A stretch of 64,000 nucleotides of DNA from an uncultured Eubacteriales bacterium (GTDB lineage: Bacteria; Bacillota; Clostridia; Oscillospirales; Acutalibacteraceae): the NCBI GenBank assembly GCA_934486635.1, contig CAKSPZ010000003.1, positions 62,001-126,000 of the forward strand, given 5' to 3'. Positions 10,138-20,400 of this stretch are shown here, one piece after another. Under the pieces are notes generated by a model. That model ran no database searches and was not told the origin of the DNA. It saw nothing but the letters and a program-made list of their open reading frames with translations. The stretch's first letter is position 1. Each line of letters starts with the position of its first letter. Position numbers and translations under genes: made by a program.

Positions 10138-11475
10138 ATGGCATTAAATTTAAATTCAAAGTATTTATCTAAGTTTATCGATGAAAAAGAATATGAAGCA
10201 ATGATGGACCAATTAAAAAAAGCACATGATATGCTACATAATAAAACTGGAGAAGGTAGTGAATTTACAGGTTGGCTTACTCTCCCTACGGATTATAATA
10301 AAGAAGAATATAATCGTATAAAAATAGCTGCACAAAAAATAAGATCAAACACAGATGTTTTTATAGTAATAGGTATAGGTGGTTCTTACTTGGGTGCAAG
10401 AGCAGTAATAGAGCTGTTAAAGTCTCAAAATTATAATTTGTTGAAAAAAAATACTCCGGATATATACTTTATTGGAAATAATATTAGTTCAACTGCATTA
10501 TCTGAACTTTTAAAAATTTGCGAAGGTAAAGATATTAGTATAAATATGATATCAAAATCAGGAACTACTACTGAACCCGCAATAGCATTTAGAGTTTTTA
10601 GACAGCTTTTGGAAAAGAAGTATGGAAAAGATGGTGCTAAGAAGAGAATATTTTGTACTACGGATAAAGAAAAAGGAACTTTAAAACAACTATCGGATAA
10701 AGAAAATTATGAGACATTTGTTGTGCCAGATAATATTGGAGGAAGATATTCTGTATTAACTGCAGTTGGTCTGCTACCAATAGCAGTTTCTGGAATAGAT
10801 ATTGATGAGTTGATGCGTGGAGCGAAAGAGGCCCAAGATAAGTTATCCTGTGAGGATATTAACAAAAATGACTGTTATAAATATGCTGTTATTAGAAACA
10901 TACTATATAATAAGGGAAAAGAAATAGAAATTTTAACAAGTTATGAGCCTGATTTTACCATGCTAAATGAATGGTTTAAACAATTGTTTGGTGAAAGTGA
11001 AGGCAAAGATAAAAAGGGCATTTTCCCAGCATCTGTAATATTTTCTACTGATTTACATTCCATGGGTCAATATATTCAAGAAGGGAAAAGAAATTTATTT
11101 GAAACAGTTATAAATGTAGAAAAACCTAAAGAAGAAATTTTTATTGAAGAAATTTCAGATAATATAGATGGTCTAAACTTTTTATCAGGTAAGTCAATGT
11201 CGTTTGTTAATCAACAAGCATTTTTAGGGACTGTACTTGCGCACACAGACGGAGATGTACCAAATATAATTTTAAGTATCCCAGAGATATCTGAATTTGA
11301 GGTAGGATATTTGTTGTACTTTTTTGAAAAAGCTTGTGCTATTTCTGCTTATATTTTGGGTGTAAATCCATTTAATCAACCAGGCGTAGAAAATTATAAA
11401 AAAAATATGTTTGCACTTTTGGGAAAACCTGGTTATGAATATCAGCGAGAAGCTCTTTTAAAAAGACTTAAATAA
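10138..11475 (+). CDS. pgi: Glucose-6-phosphate isomerase
   Basis: Interconverts glucose-6-phosphate and fructose-6-phosphate in glycolysis. At 445 residues it is the compact bacterial form. [14 protein letters not shown] and [10 protein letters not shown] bind the sugar phosphate, and [11 protein letters not shown] and the C-terminal [12 protein letters not shown] are family signatures with the catalytic glutamate and lysine regions. ATG follows GTGGGAGG. It has its own promoter and is followed after 31 bases by a small P-loop protein that probably shares the transcript. No anomaly seen. Confidence 0.97.
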   Translation: MALNLNSKYLSKFIDEKEYEAMMDQLKKAHDMLHNKTGEGSEFTGWLTLPTDYNKEEYNRIKIAAQKIRSNTDVFIVIGIGGSYLGARAVIELLKSQNYNLLKKNTPDIYFIGNNISSTALSELLKICEGKDISINMISKSGTTTEPAIAFRVFRQLLEKKYGKDGAKKRIFCTTDKEKGTLKQLSDKENYETFVVPDNIGGRYSVLTAVGLLPIAVSGIDIDELMRGAKEAQDKLSCEDINKNDCYKYAVIRNILYNKGKEIEILTSYEPDFTMLNEWFKQLFGESEGKDKKGIFPASVIFSTDLHSMGQYIQEGKRNLFETVINVEKPKEEIFIEEISDNIDGLNFLSGKSMSFVNQQAFLGTVLAHTDGDVPNIILSIPEISEFEVGYLLYFFEKACAISAYILGVNPFNQPGVENYKKNMFALLGKPGYEYQREALLKRLK

Positions 11476-11506
11476 AACTTAATATATATTTAAGGAGGAA
11501 GAGTAT

Positions 11507-11923
11507 ATGATAAATTTAATGGTAGGTAAAAAAGGTTCTGGAAAAACAAAAAAATTAGTTGATTTTGCGAATAATTTGATATCGCAAAGTACGGGAAATG
11601 TTGTGGTAATTGAAAAAGGGTTAAAACTTACTTATGATTTAGATTATAAAGCTCGTCTTATAGATATTGATAACTATTCAATAAGTGATTTTTGCGGGCT
11701 TTATGGTTTTCTGTGTGGAATTTGTGCAGGAAATTATGATGTTACAGATATATTAGTAGACTCAACATTAAAAATAGCAGGAGAAGACCTTAATAAATTT
11801 ATCCCATTTATTGATAAGCTAAATTCTGTATTTGAAAAAAGTAAAACAAATTTAATATTATCAATTTCTGTTGACGAAAATGAATTACCAAATGAATTAA
11901 AAAACTTAGTCAATATATTATAA
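11507..11923 (+). CDS. Small P-loop nucleotide-binding protein of unknown role
   Basis: A 138-residue soluble protein with a clear Walker A motif at the very N-terminus (GKKGSGKTK, residues 7-15) and a possible Walker B strand (DVTDILVDS). No membrane segment or partner domain is seen. I recognise it only as a conserved hypothetical ATPase of Clostridia; it may act as a small kinase or switch. It has a strong AAGGAGG site, follows pgi in the same direction, and is closed by a strong terminator at 11944, so it is likely a real gene. Confidence 0.7.
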   Translation: MINLMVGKKGSGKTKKLVDFANNLISQSTGNVVVIEKGLKLTYDLDYKARLIDIDNYSISDFCGLYGFLCGICAGNYDVTDILVDSTLKIAGEDLNKFIPFIDKLNSVFEKSKTNLILSISVDENELPNELKNLVNIL

Positions 11924-11943
11924 TATATTAAAAATAAAAGTTA

Positions 11944-11990
11944 AAACCCAGCTCATATTATAGGTTTAATGCCTGATATGAGTTGGGTTT
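11944..11990. terminator. Bidirectional terminator before the giant LRR genes
   Basis: AAACCCAGCTCATAT pairs with ATATGAGTTGGGTTT (one G-U) around a 17-base loop. An A-run precedes and a T-run follows, so it can serve both the pgi transcript and the converging LRR gene. Confidence 0.75.
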
Positions 11991-12043
11991 TATAAATATA
12001 AAAATATTCTATACTAAAATTGTTTTTTTATAATATGTGTGCC

Positions 12044-15000
12044 TTAATCAAAGGCTGATTGATTAATATTTTTGTTTTCAACAGTTTCAGGAACAACAAA
12101 TTGTTTAAGTGCTTTACATCCCTTAAAGGCATGATCCATAATAGTTAAGGACTTAAGTTCATTACTTAATATATTGAATGTATTAAGTTCTTTACACTCA
12201 AAAAACGCAGAGCTACCAATAGATAGTGACTGAATAGAATCAGGAAGAGTAAATGTTGAAAAAGAATGACACTGCCAAAAAGCACTAGTGTCAATTGATA
12301 AGGATGTAATTGATTTAGGTAAATTAAATTTTGTAAGATTTTCACATAAAGCAAAAGCATATCGACCTATATGTAAAGATTCAAGGTTAATATTACTTGG
12401 AATATTAAATGTTTTAAGGCCTGTACAGGAACAAAAGGCTTCTGACCCAATCGATAATGAAGTAAAAGATTTAGGAATAATAAAATCAACAAGTTTATTA
12501 CAACGATTAAAAGTACGATCTCCAATGGATAGTTGCTTAATAGAGCCTGTAAATTTGAATTGCGAAAGGGATTTACAGCCAAAAAAGGCCTCATCTTTAA
12601 TGGATAAGGATTCTACCGAACCTCCTGCATTAAATTTAACAAGTTTTTCACAATCCAAAAAAGCGTTATTACTGATTACTAGTTCTGTAAGAGATTTTGA
12701 AATATTCAATTCTGCAAGGTTTGCACAATTTTGAAAAGCTTCATTACCAATAGTTAAAGATTTAACGGAGTTAGGTATTTTAAATTTTTGAAGTTTTATA
12801 CAATCTTGAAAAGAATTGTTACTAATATTTAATGATGAAACAGATTTAGGAATACTAAATGTTTTAAATGATGTACATTTAGCAAAAGATTTAGATTCGA
12901 TATATAATGATTTAACAGAGGTAGGGACATTAAACTTACAAAGCGAATAACATTCATAAAAAGCATTTGATCCAATGGTTAAAGAATTTATTGTAATATC
13001 TTTTGAAATATTAAATGTTTTGAGAGCGCTACAAGAAGAAAAAGCAGAGTCTTCAATGTTTAAGGAAGTAACAGAACTAGGAATATTAAACGATTGAAGA
13101 GCTGCGCAGTGTGAAAAAGCAGAGTCTTCCATGATTAAGGAAGTAACAGAATCAGGAATATTAAATGATTGAAGAGCTGTGCAGTATGAAAAAGCAGAGG
13201 TTTTAATGTTTAAGGAAGTAATAGAACTAGGAATATTAAACGATTTAAGAGCTGCGCAGTATGAAAAAGCAGAGGTTTTAATGATTAAGGAAGTAATAGA
13301 ACTAGGAATATTAAACGATTTAAGAGCTGTGCAGTATGAAAAAGCAGAGGTTTTAATGTTTAAGGAAGTAATAGAACTAGGAATATTAAACGATTGAAGA
13401 GCTGTGCAGTGTGAAAAAGCAGAGTCTTCAATGATTAAGGAAGTAACAGAATCAGGAATATTAAATGATTGAAGAGCTGTGCAGTGTGAAAAAGCAGAGT
13501 GATCAATGTTTAAGGAAGTAACAGAACTAGGAATATTAAACGATAGAAGAGCTGCGCATTGTGAAAAAGCATAGGGTTCAATGTTTAAGGAAGTAACAGA
13601 ACTAGGAACATCAAACGATTGAAGAGATGTGCATTGTGAAAAAGCTTCTTTATTAACAATTAAAGATTGAATTTTACCGTTATCAGGAATATTAAATTTT
13701 GTTAATTTTTCACAGTTATAAAAAGCATAGGGTTCAATGTTTAAGAAAGTAACGGATGCAGGAATAGTAAGAGAGGTGAGTTTAGAGGAAGTTTCAAAAG
13801 CTGATTTGCAAACAGTCAATTCCTTTAATCCGTCTTGAAAAGAAATACTTTTAACATTATTGTCTAATGTGCCCCATATCTCTGATACAGTATAATTGTG
13901 ATTGTCAATAGAAATTTCTTTAGGAATAACAAGATTATCATTATTCTTTAAGTATAATATTGATGCAGTTTTATCAGATTTAATTTTACAAAATATTTCA
14001 TTGTTTTTTTCTTCTATAAGTTTAAAAATATTGGATGAGTCAATAAATTCTTTTAATTTTTCTTTTAAATTGTCAAGATTTTTATTATGATTAAAGAAAA
14101 TTGAAAATAGTTCTTTATTTTTTACATATGTTTTAAATATGAATTGTATAAGCGAAATATCGGTATCCTCAGTATCACTACTTCTAATATTGATATTAGA
14201 AGATAAGTCTGTGTTTAATGAATATTTATTCATTAATTCTTTAATTCTGTAAAGATTATTATCTTCTCTTTGAGCATTTTTTAAAAATTTAAGGGCATAG
14301 CAATTTTTCTGAAAAGGGCTTAATTCGTCAATACTTAATTCGTCAATACTATATTCGTCAATATTGTATTCTTCAATACTATTATCAGTAAAACAATAAT
14401 TGAATAAAGTATATTTTTGAATCTGGAGATTAAACATCTGAGTTAATAGTTGTGCAATAGAATCTTGTTGTAAAAATATTTTTAAACCATTCTCACTTTC
14501 ATCAAATTCTTTTACAGTAAATGGAGAAAAATTAATGTATGCATGTCCGAAAGCTTGTGAGATAGGAAATGAGAATGAAAGACTATTTTTGTTATATTTA
14601 GAAATACTAATTTCTCCAAAGATATCTTTATCGTTTTTGTGAATATTGCGACACTCATCAACCTTTACAGTTGTGATTATTCCTAAAGTAGCGGATATGG
14701 CTTCTTGTAGGCTATTTCTTAAAATATCGTCATTTGTTTTTATGGGAAGTTTTTGGATTAAAGTATCAACTTTGCTTTTAGCATCAGCTAATTTGTCTGT
14801 AAAATTTTTGTCATCAGATTTTAAGGCGGAAAGAATGTTATATGTTAATTTTAAGCAATTTATCCAACCTGTGTCTAGCTCATTATTTTTACTAGAATAA
14901 TTGATTGTATATGCATATTCATCACTATTATTGTCCATATTACTAATTACATAATTCCAAAAAGTTCTGGCCTCTTGAGAGGCAATGTCAGCACCACCCT

Positions 15001-17239
15001 TTGTTTTTTGATAGTAAAAGAATAAAAGGAGACGGTCTTTAAGTGTTTTTTTATCAATTTCATTGTTTTCTTTTATTGCGCTTAGTATTTTATTAATTTC
15101 AGGTTCAAATGTATCACTGTTATCATCTTTACCTAAAACAAACGACCACTGATCTTCGTCATTATAAGATAATAGGTTTATAATATGTCTGGCAACAGTA
15201 TCTGCACAGTCGGCAAAAGTATTGGTAGTGAATTTTAATTTATTATCTTGAGTTAACGTTATAATTTGTGCGTTACCATTTGATACAAGTCCAGCAGAAT
15301 ATGGACAACTATTAGCCTTAGAAATTTTATTTAAAATTTTACTTATTTTTTCGAGTCTATCTAGGGTTGAGTCATAATTATGATTTTCTTTTGTTAAAAT
15401 TATTTCTTTTGTTTTATTGTAAAATTTCGTTACGTCATCTTCGCTATTAAAATGTTGTATAAAGTAGCACATTAACATTTTTTCAGTGGTATATTTAGGA
15501 AGAACTCTTTCTTCATTTTCTTCATCATCATAAAGCGATTCTTGTTCTTGTATCATATGTGTTGCATTTTTTAATAAGTATAGATATGTTTTTACAAAAT
15601 TTTTATAGTTTCTTGTATTGGTAATACCTGGATTAACTTTATCTACTGTATTTGTTTTTAAATATTGAATATCTGTAACAAGTATGCTAAACTTTATTAA
15701 TTTTATAAGGTCATCGGACTTTATTGATTTTATAAGGCTATTAAGCTTTTTTTGTTTTATAAGGTCATTGGACTTTATTAATTTTATAAGTTCAATAAGC
15801 TCTTTTGGTTTTATAATGTCATCAAGATTTTTTGATTTTATAAGGTTATCAAGCTCTTTTGATTCTGTAAGGTCATCGGACTTTATTGATTTTATAAGGT
15901 CATCAAGGTTTTTTAATTTTATAGGGTCATTAAGCTCTTTTGGTTTTATAAGGTCATCAAGTGTTTTTTTAAAATTTTGAGAAAACTTAGCCTGGTTTAG
16001 GTCTTTTAGCAGCGCTGTGTTCTTTTTTATAATATAATCACTGAGACTTTGGTTTTTATAGTTTTTCCCATCATAAGATTTTTTATTTTCTAGCCATTCT
16101 AAAAGTTGAATATAATCGGAGTAATCTTGACTATATTGGTTAACTAAATCTCTAAGATATGTATCATTAGATCGAACATTATCATGAATATAAGCAATAA
16201 TATAAGCAATCATTTCAGGTGTAGGTTTACAGTCGTTTGAAAATGAAGGGACTGGAAGAGGTCCACTTTCAGTGTTTAATGTGCCGGAAGAAGAAGGAAA
16301 TAAGCAGCGCATAAAATTTGGAGAGCCTTCACCTTCATCTTTATTAAAAGCCCAAGTGGGAACATTATTTCCAAATTTCTTTTCAACAGTAACTTGTGTT
16401 TTATTACCATCAAAAAATCTAAATTGTTCAGTAGTTCCGGTAAGATTGTAAATATAGGGGTCTACTAAATTTAGAGCTTCAACAATATAAGGCATATCAG
16501 TTTGTTCGTTGGTTTCATTTTTTTGTAAGGAACTATCATTAAGCTTATTTTTGGATTCCATAATAATTTCCGTTGACATTTTACTTTTATTAAGCGGTTG
16601 AGATGATTCAGTACTTTGTTCTGATTGTAAAGTTTCTGTAAGATGTATAGGACTAGAGTCTTGTGTATTTAAAGGTCCTGTACCTTGTGTAGGTGTAGGT
16701 GTGCCTTCTTGATTTTGTAACGGTTCTGTGTTAGATGTTTGTCTCAGAGAAGTTTCTATAATTTGTGCAGATTTAGATTTTGGTGGTATAGGACTTTTTG
16801 AAGATGGTTCAGGTTCACCTGTGTTTTCATTTGGATTATTTGGTGTTTGTCCACTGTTTTTTAGATAGTTGTCTACGGAGCTTTTTACAACATCAGTAGG
16901 AATAGCAGCGTGAGCTGCGGTTCCATTAAGAGCACCTGAACCAAGTAAAACTAGAGAAAATAGTCCACCGCTTAAAATAAGTGATTTTGGCGAAATGCCA
17001 CCTGCAACATTTAACAAATCTTCATTTGTTAAATGTTGTAAGGATTCTTTTTCATAGTTAATTAAATCTTCCTGTGTAAATTTATAATTTAATTCTTTTG
17101 CTAATGGTATCACTTCTAACTTTATAAAGTTTTTAAGTTCTTGCTCGGTATGAATATTTTTTGAGTTTTTTTGAATTTTTTCTTTAAGTTCGGCATGCTC
17201 TGCTAAATATTTATAAAACTTTTTAATATTATTATTCAT
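12044..17239 (-). CDS. Giant Nif11-leader, BspA-type leucine-rich repeat protein 1
   Basis: A 1731-residue protein. Residues 1-80 look like a Nif11-type RiPP leader: FYKYLAEHAELKEK, LAKELNYKFTQEDL, then LTNEDLLNVAGG. A hydrophobic stretch with a signal-peptidase-like end follows directly (LILSGGLFSLVLLGSGAL, GTAAHA). After a Ser/Thr/Pro/Gln-rich linker to about residue 250 comes a conserved unknown region (TTEQFRFFDGNKT, DEGEGSPNFMRCLFPSS, and FADCADTVARH with Cys678 and His685). Residues 424-516 are a lineage-specific DLIK-rich repeat. From about 1120 to the end run BspA-like LRRs of about 25 residues. No LPXTG, SLH or other anchor is visible. ATG 17239 has GTGAGGAA upstream; longer starts lie before the promoter. 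Function unknown, probably extracellular. Confidence 0.85.
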   Translation of the reverse strand: MNNNIKKFYKYLAEHAELKEKIQKNSKNIHTEQELKNFIKLEVIPLAKELNYKFTQEDLINYEKESLQHLTNEDLLNVAGGISPKSLILSGGLFSLVLLGSGALNGTAAHAAIPTDVVKSSVDNYLKNSGQTPNNPNENTGEPEPSSKSPIPPKSKSAQIIETSLRQTSNTEPLQNQEGTPTPTQGTGPLNTQDSSPIHLTETLQSEQSTESSQPLNKSKMSTEIIMESKNKLNDSSLQKNETNEQTDMPYIVEALNLVDPYIYNLTGTTEQFRFFDGNKTQVTVEKKFGNNVPTWAFNKDEGEGSPNFMRCLFPSSSGTLNTESGPLPVPSFSNDCKPTPEMIAYIIAYIHDNVRSNDTYLRDLVNQYSQDYSDYIQLLEWLENKKSYDGKNYKNQSLSDYIIKKNTALLKDLNQAKFSQNFKKTLDDLIKPKELNDPIKLKNLDDLIKSIKSDDLTESKELDNLIKSKNLDDIIKPKELIELIKLIKSNDLIKQKKLNSLIKSIKSDDLIKLIKFSILVTDIQYLKTNTVDKVNPGITNTRNYKNFVKTYLYLLKNATHMIQEQESLYDDEENEERVLPKYTTEKMLMCYFIQHFNSEDDVTKFYNKTKEIILTKENHNYDSTLDRLEKISKILNKISKANSCPYSAGLVSNGNAQIITLTQDNKLKFTTNTFADCADTVARHIINLLSYNDEDQWSFVLGKDDNSDTFEPEINKILSAIKENNEIDKKTLKDRLLLFFYYQKTKGGADIASQEARTFWNYVISNMDNNSDEYAYTINYSSKNNELDTGWINCLKLTYNILSALKSDDKNFTDKLADAKSKVDTLIQKLPIKTNDDILRNSLQEAISATLGIITTVKVDECRNIHKNDKDIFGEISISKYNKNSLSFSFPISQAFGHAYINFSPFTVKEFDESENGLKIFLQQDSIAQLLTQMFNLQIQKYTLFNYCFTDNSIEEYNIDEYSIDELSIDELSPFQKNCYALKFLKNAQREDNNLYRIKELMNKYSLNTDLSSNINIRSSDTEDTDISLIQFIFKTYVKNKELFSIFFNHNKNLDNLKEKLKEFIDSSNIFKLIEEKNNEIFCKIKSDKTASILYLKNNDNLVIPKEISIDNHNYTVSEIWGTLDNNVKSISFQDGLKELTVCKSAFETSSKLTSLTIPASVTFLNIEPYAFYNCEKLTKFNIPDNGKIQSLIVNKEAFSQCTSLQSFDVPSSVTSLNIEPYAFSQCAALLSFNIPSSVTSLNIDHSAFSHCTALQSFNIPDSVTSLIIEDSAFSHCTALQSFNIPSSITSLNIKTSAFSYCTALKSFNIPSSITSLIIKTSAFSYCAALKSFNIPSSITSLNIKTSAFSYCTALQSFNIPDSVTSLIMEDSAFSHCAALQSFNIPSSVTSLNIEDSAFSSCSALKTFNISKDITINSLTIGSNAFYECYSLCKFNVPTSVKSLYIESKSFAKCTSFKTFSIPKSVSSLNISNNSFQDCIKLQKFKIPNSVKSLTIGNEAFQNCANLAELNISKSLTELVISNNAFLDCEKLVKFNAGGSVESLSIKDEAFFGCKSLSQFKFTGSIKQLSIGDRTFNRCNKLVDFIIPKSFTSLSIGSEAFCSCTGLKTFNIPSNINLESLHIGRYAFALCENLTKFNLPKSITSLSIDTSAFWQCHSFSTFTLPDSIQSLSIGSSAFFECKELNTFNILSNELKSLTIMDHAFKGCKALKQFVVPETVENKNINQSAFD
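13036..13660 (-). repeat. 75-bp tandem repeats coding for LRR units
   Basis: About eight nearly identical units with an exact 75-base period; for example GTGAAAAAGC or ATGAAAAAGC recurs at 13111, 13186, 13261, 13336, 13411, 13486 and 13561. Each unit codes for one 25-residue LRR (SAFSYCTALKSFNIP-type). Units outside this block are far more diverged, so this block expanded recently and could vary in copy number between strains. Confidence 0.92.
15684..15972 (-). repeat. Degenerate DLIK-coding repeat
   Basis: Short degenerate units code for variants of LDDLIKSIKSD and KELNDPIK over about 93 residues (424-516). The paralogue at 17447-22900 has no such stretch at the matching place, so it is a gene-specific insertion or expansion, predicted helical and highly charged. 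Confidence 0.75.
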
Positions 17240-17272
17240 ATAAAATTCCTCACTTTCAACACCATATAAGCA

Positions 17273-17313
17273 ATTATACTGTATTTGACTTGAAAAATAA
17301 ATGATATTAGTGC
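17273..17313 (-). promoter_or_regulatory. Promoter block of LRR gene 1
   Basis: TATAAT (minus strand, 17273-17278) lies about 35 bases before the ATG. A 10-base box GCACTAATAT (17304-17313) sits upstream of the weak -35 region. The same two elements at the same distance precede the paralogue. Confidence 0.65.
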
Positions 17314-17446
17314 AAAATACATAATTCACTAATAAGAAAATTGAATTGTTTTTATAATTAAATACTTCAGAAATTTGTGATTTTATAGTTACATTTAATA
17401 ATGTTATGAGTGAGAAGAATGCAAAAGTTAGATGCATTAAAATATA

Positions 17447-20400
17447 TTAAATTATATTTTTTATATCTATTTTAGTATATTCAAATGCTTGATCAGAGAT
17501 AAATAGGGAGTCAACAGAGTCTAATTTACATATGGAAAGATTATTACAATTAAAAAATGCTTTTTTACCAATAAATAAACTTTTAATATTTTTAGGAATA
17601 TTAAATTCAGTAAGAGATGTACAATTATCGAAAGCATGTTTATTAATATCTAAAGTTAATAAGTCATCAGGAATATTAATTTTGCTAAGAGAACGACAGT
17701 AAAAGAAAGCATATTTTCCAATGCTTAGTTGAGAAATAGGGCAAAGTATATTAAATTCAGAAAGTGATGAACATTCAAAAAAAGCTTGTTCGTCTATAGC
17801 TAAATTAGTAACGGAATTAGGAATATTAAATTTTTCGAGTTTTTGACAGTTTCTAAAAGCTAGGTTACCTATATGCAAAGATTTAATATTTTTTGGGGGC
17901 ATATTAAAATTAGTAAGTGATGAACATTTAAAAAAGGCTTGATCGTCTATGACTAAATTAGTAACAGAATCAGGAACATCAAATTTTTCAAGTGCAGAAC
18001 AATTTTTAAAAGCCATTCTACCTATTTGTAAAGAATTAATATTATTTTTTAAAATATTAAAATTAATAAGAGATGAGCATCCATCGAAAGTGTGCTTAGA
18101 AATTTCGAAAGACGATATTAAGTTATTACTAGAAAATTCAAAGTCAATGAGAGAGGAGCAAGAGTAAAAAGCATATGTGTCAATAAATAAGGTCGTAACA
18201 GTTGGAGGAATTTTAAAATTTCTAAGATGGTTACAAGAGCTAAAAGCCAAGTTACCAATAGATAAGGATGTAAGCTGTGTATCATTAGGAATATTAAATA
18301 TTTCTATATTGGACCCATCAAAAGCATGATTACCAATAGATAAAGAAGAAATAGAGCTTGGAACATTAAATTTTTTGAGATTAGAGGCGCCATTAAAAGC
18401 ATTGTCTGCAATAAATAAGGAAGTGACAGAGCTTGGAATTTCAGGTAGAGAAAGTGAGATGCCATCTAAGATATTACCAATAGATGGAGTGGTACTGTTA
18501 TATAAGGGAATATTAAATTTTGCATTTTCTGTACTGTTTTCAAAGATATTATTAAAATGAGGAGGTACAAAAGAATTAGCGGAATTATTAAGTTGTGGGA
18601 AGTTTGAATTTAAAATGGTCAGGGATGTAACAGAATTAGGAATAATAGGTTTTTCCATAAATTCACAGTGCCAAAAGGCTATAGGGCTTATAGACAAAGA
18701 CTTAACAGAATTAGGAATATTAAATTTAACTGGTTGATGACATTGGAAGAATGGTGTACTTCCTATGTATAAAAGAGAAACACATTTAGGAATATTAAAT
18801 TCTTGAAGTGATTTACAATAAGCAAATGCACTGTCATCGAAAGTTAAAGAAGTTATAGAATTAGGAATGTTAAATTGGTTAAGTAATAAACAATTAGTAA
18901 AAGCATTTTTTCCAACTGTTAAAGATTTTATTAAAGAATTATCGGGAATATTAAAGTTAGTAAGTTTAGAACAATTAAAGAAAGCTTGATCACCAATTGC
19001 TAGTTCTTTAATTTTAATATTATTAGGAATAAAAAATGAATTAAGAGCAATACAATCTTCAAAAGCTTGATTACCTATTGATAAAGATTCTATTTGAGAA
19101 TTATTTGGGATGTTAAACATTGTAAGTGAAGAACAGTTTAAAAAAGCTTGACTGTTTATAGACAATTCTTCAATTTTAATATTATTAGGAATAAGAAATG
19201 TGTTAAGGGAAATACAATTTTCAAAAGCTTGGGTACCAATTGACAAAGATTTTATTGAAGAGCTTGTAAAAATATTAAATTCAGTAAGAGAAGAACAATT
19301 AGAAAAGGCTTGACTACTAATAGAAAGTGATTCAATTTTAAGGTTATTAATAGTAAAGAATTTTTTTAGTGAGCTACATTTTTCAAATGAATTTTTACCG
19401 ATAAACAAATATGTAAGATTTGCGGGGACTTTAAATTCTTCAAGTAGTTCACAATTTTTAAAAGAGCTATCACCAATACATAAAGAATCAGTGGAATTTA
19501 AAATGTTAAATTTTGTGAGTTTTGTGCAATTTAAAAAAGCTTCGTTTTCAATTGATAAGTCTTTAACGGGGCCAGAAATATTAAATGTTTCAATGGCACC
19601 ACAATTATTAAAAGATAATTGACCAATATATAAAGATTTTATTGGATTTATATTAGGAACGCTAAAAGTATTAAGTGATTGACAATCATAGAAAGCCTGC
19701 TTATCTATAAATAAAGAAGCAATAGCATTAGAAATAGCAAAGTCTTTAAGTTTTATACAACCTAAAAAAGCATTTTTGCCAATTGATAAATCGACAGTGG
19801 ATTTAGCAGTTTTAAATGTAGTGAGCGATTTATAATTTTCAAAGGCATTTTCACAAATAGATATTTTTTGTGTAAGTTTTTCTAGACGAATAGTTGTCAG
19901 ATTATTATTTGTTGTACCAATTATTTCTGATACAATATAAGGGGTATTATCGATAAGGATTTCTTTAGGAACAACAAGTTCAATATCATTTCCTATATAA
20001 AAAATTGCTAATGTTTCATTAGATTTGATTTTACATAAAAATTTTTTATTATCTACATCCATTATTTTTAAAGTAGCATATTTATTTAATTTATTATTTT
20101 CAATTAAGTTTCCATTTTTTATATTAAAAAAATGTAGGATATGGTCTTTATTTTTTATGTAATTATCGAATATAAATTGTGAAAGTGTTACTATATTATT
20201 CTTTTTATTATTAAAAACATTAATTTCAGAATAATTGTTTGCGGCTATTGAGTTTGAAGTTAGTAAAAGCATTATTCTGTCAGTATTATTACCTTCACCT
20301 TGAATATATTTTAAGAATTTTAAAGTGTTATAATTTGTTAAAAAAGAATTTGATGAAAGATTATTTGAATCTTTAAGCATAGGACCAAAATATTCATTAA

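Noticed and set aside
13179..13397. Plus-strand 72-codon repetitive frame
   Set aside because: It is the antisense shadow of the 75-base LRR units and has no ribosome site.
13036..13660. CRISPR-like regular repeats
   Set aside because: The whole 75-base unit repeats with no unique spacers, and the phase is codon-exact inside an LRR reading frame, so it is a coding tandem repeat.
15684..15980. 98-codon plus-strand frame rich in Ser, Phe and Ile
   Set aside because: Antisense shadow of the DLIK repeat in LRR protein 1.
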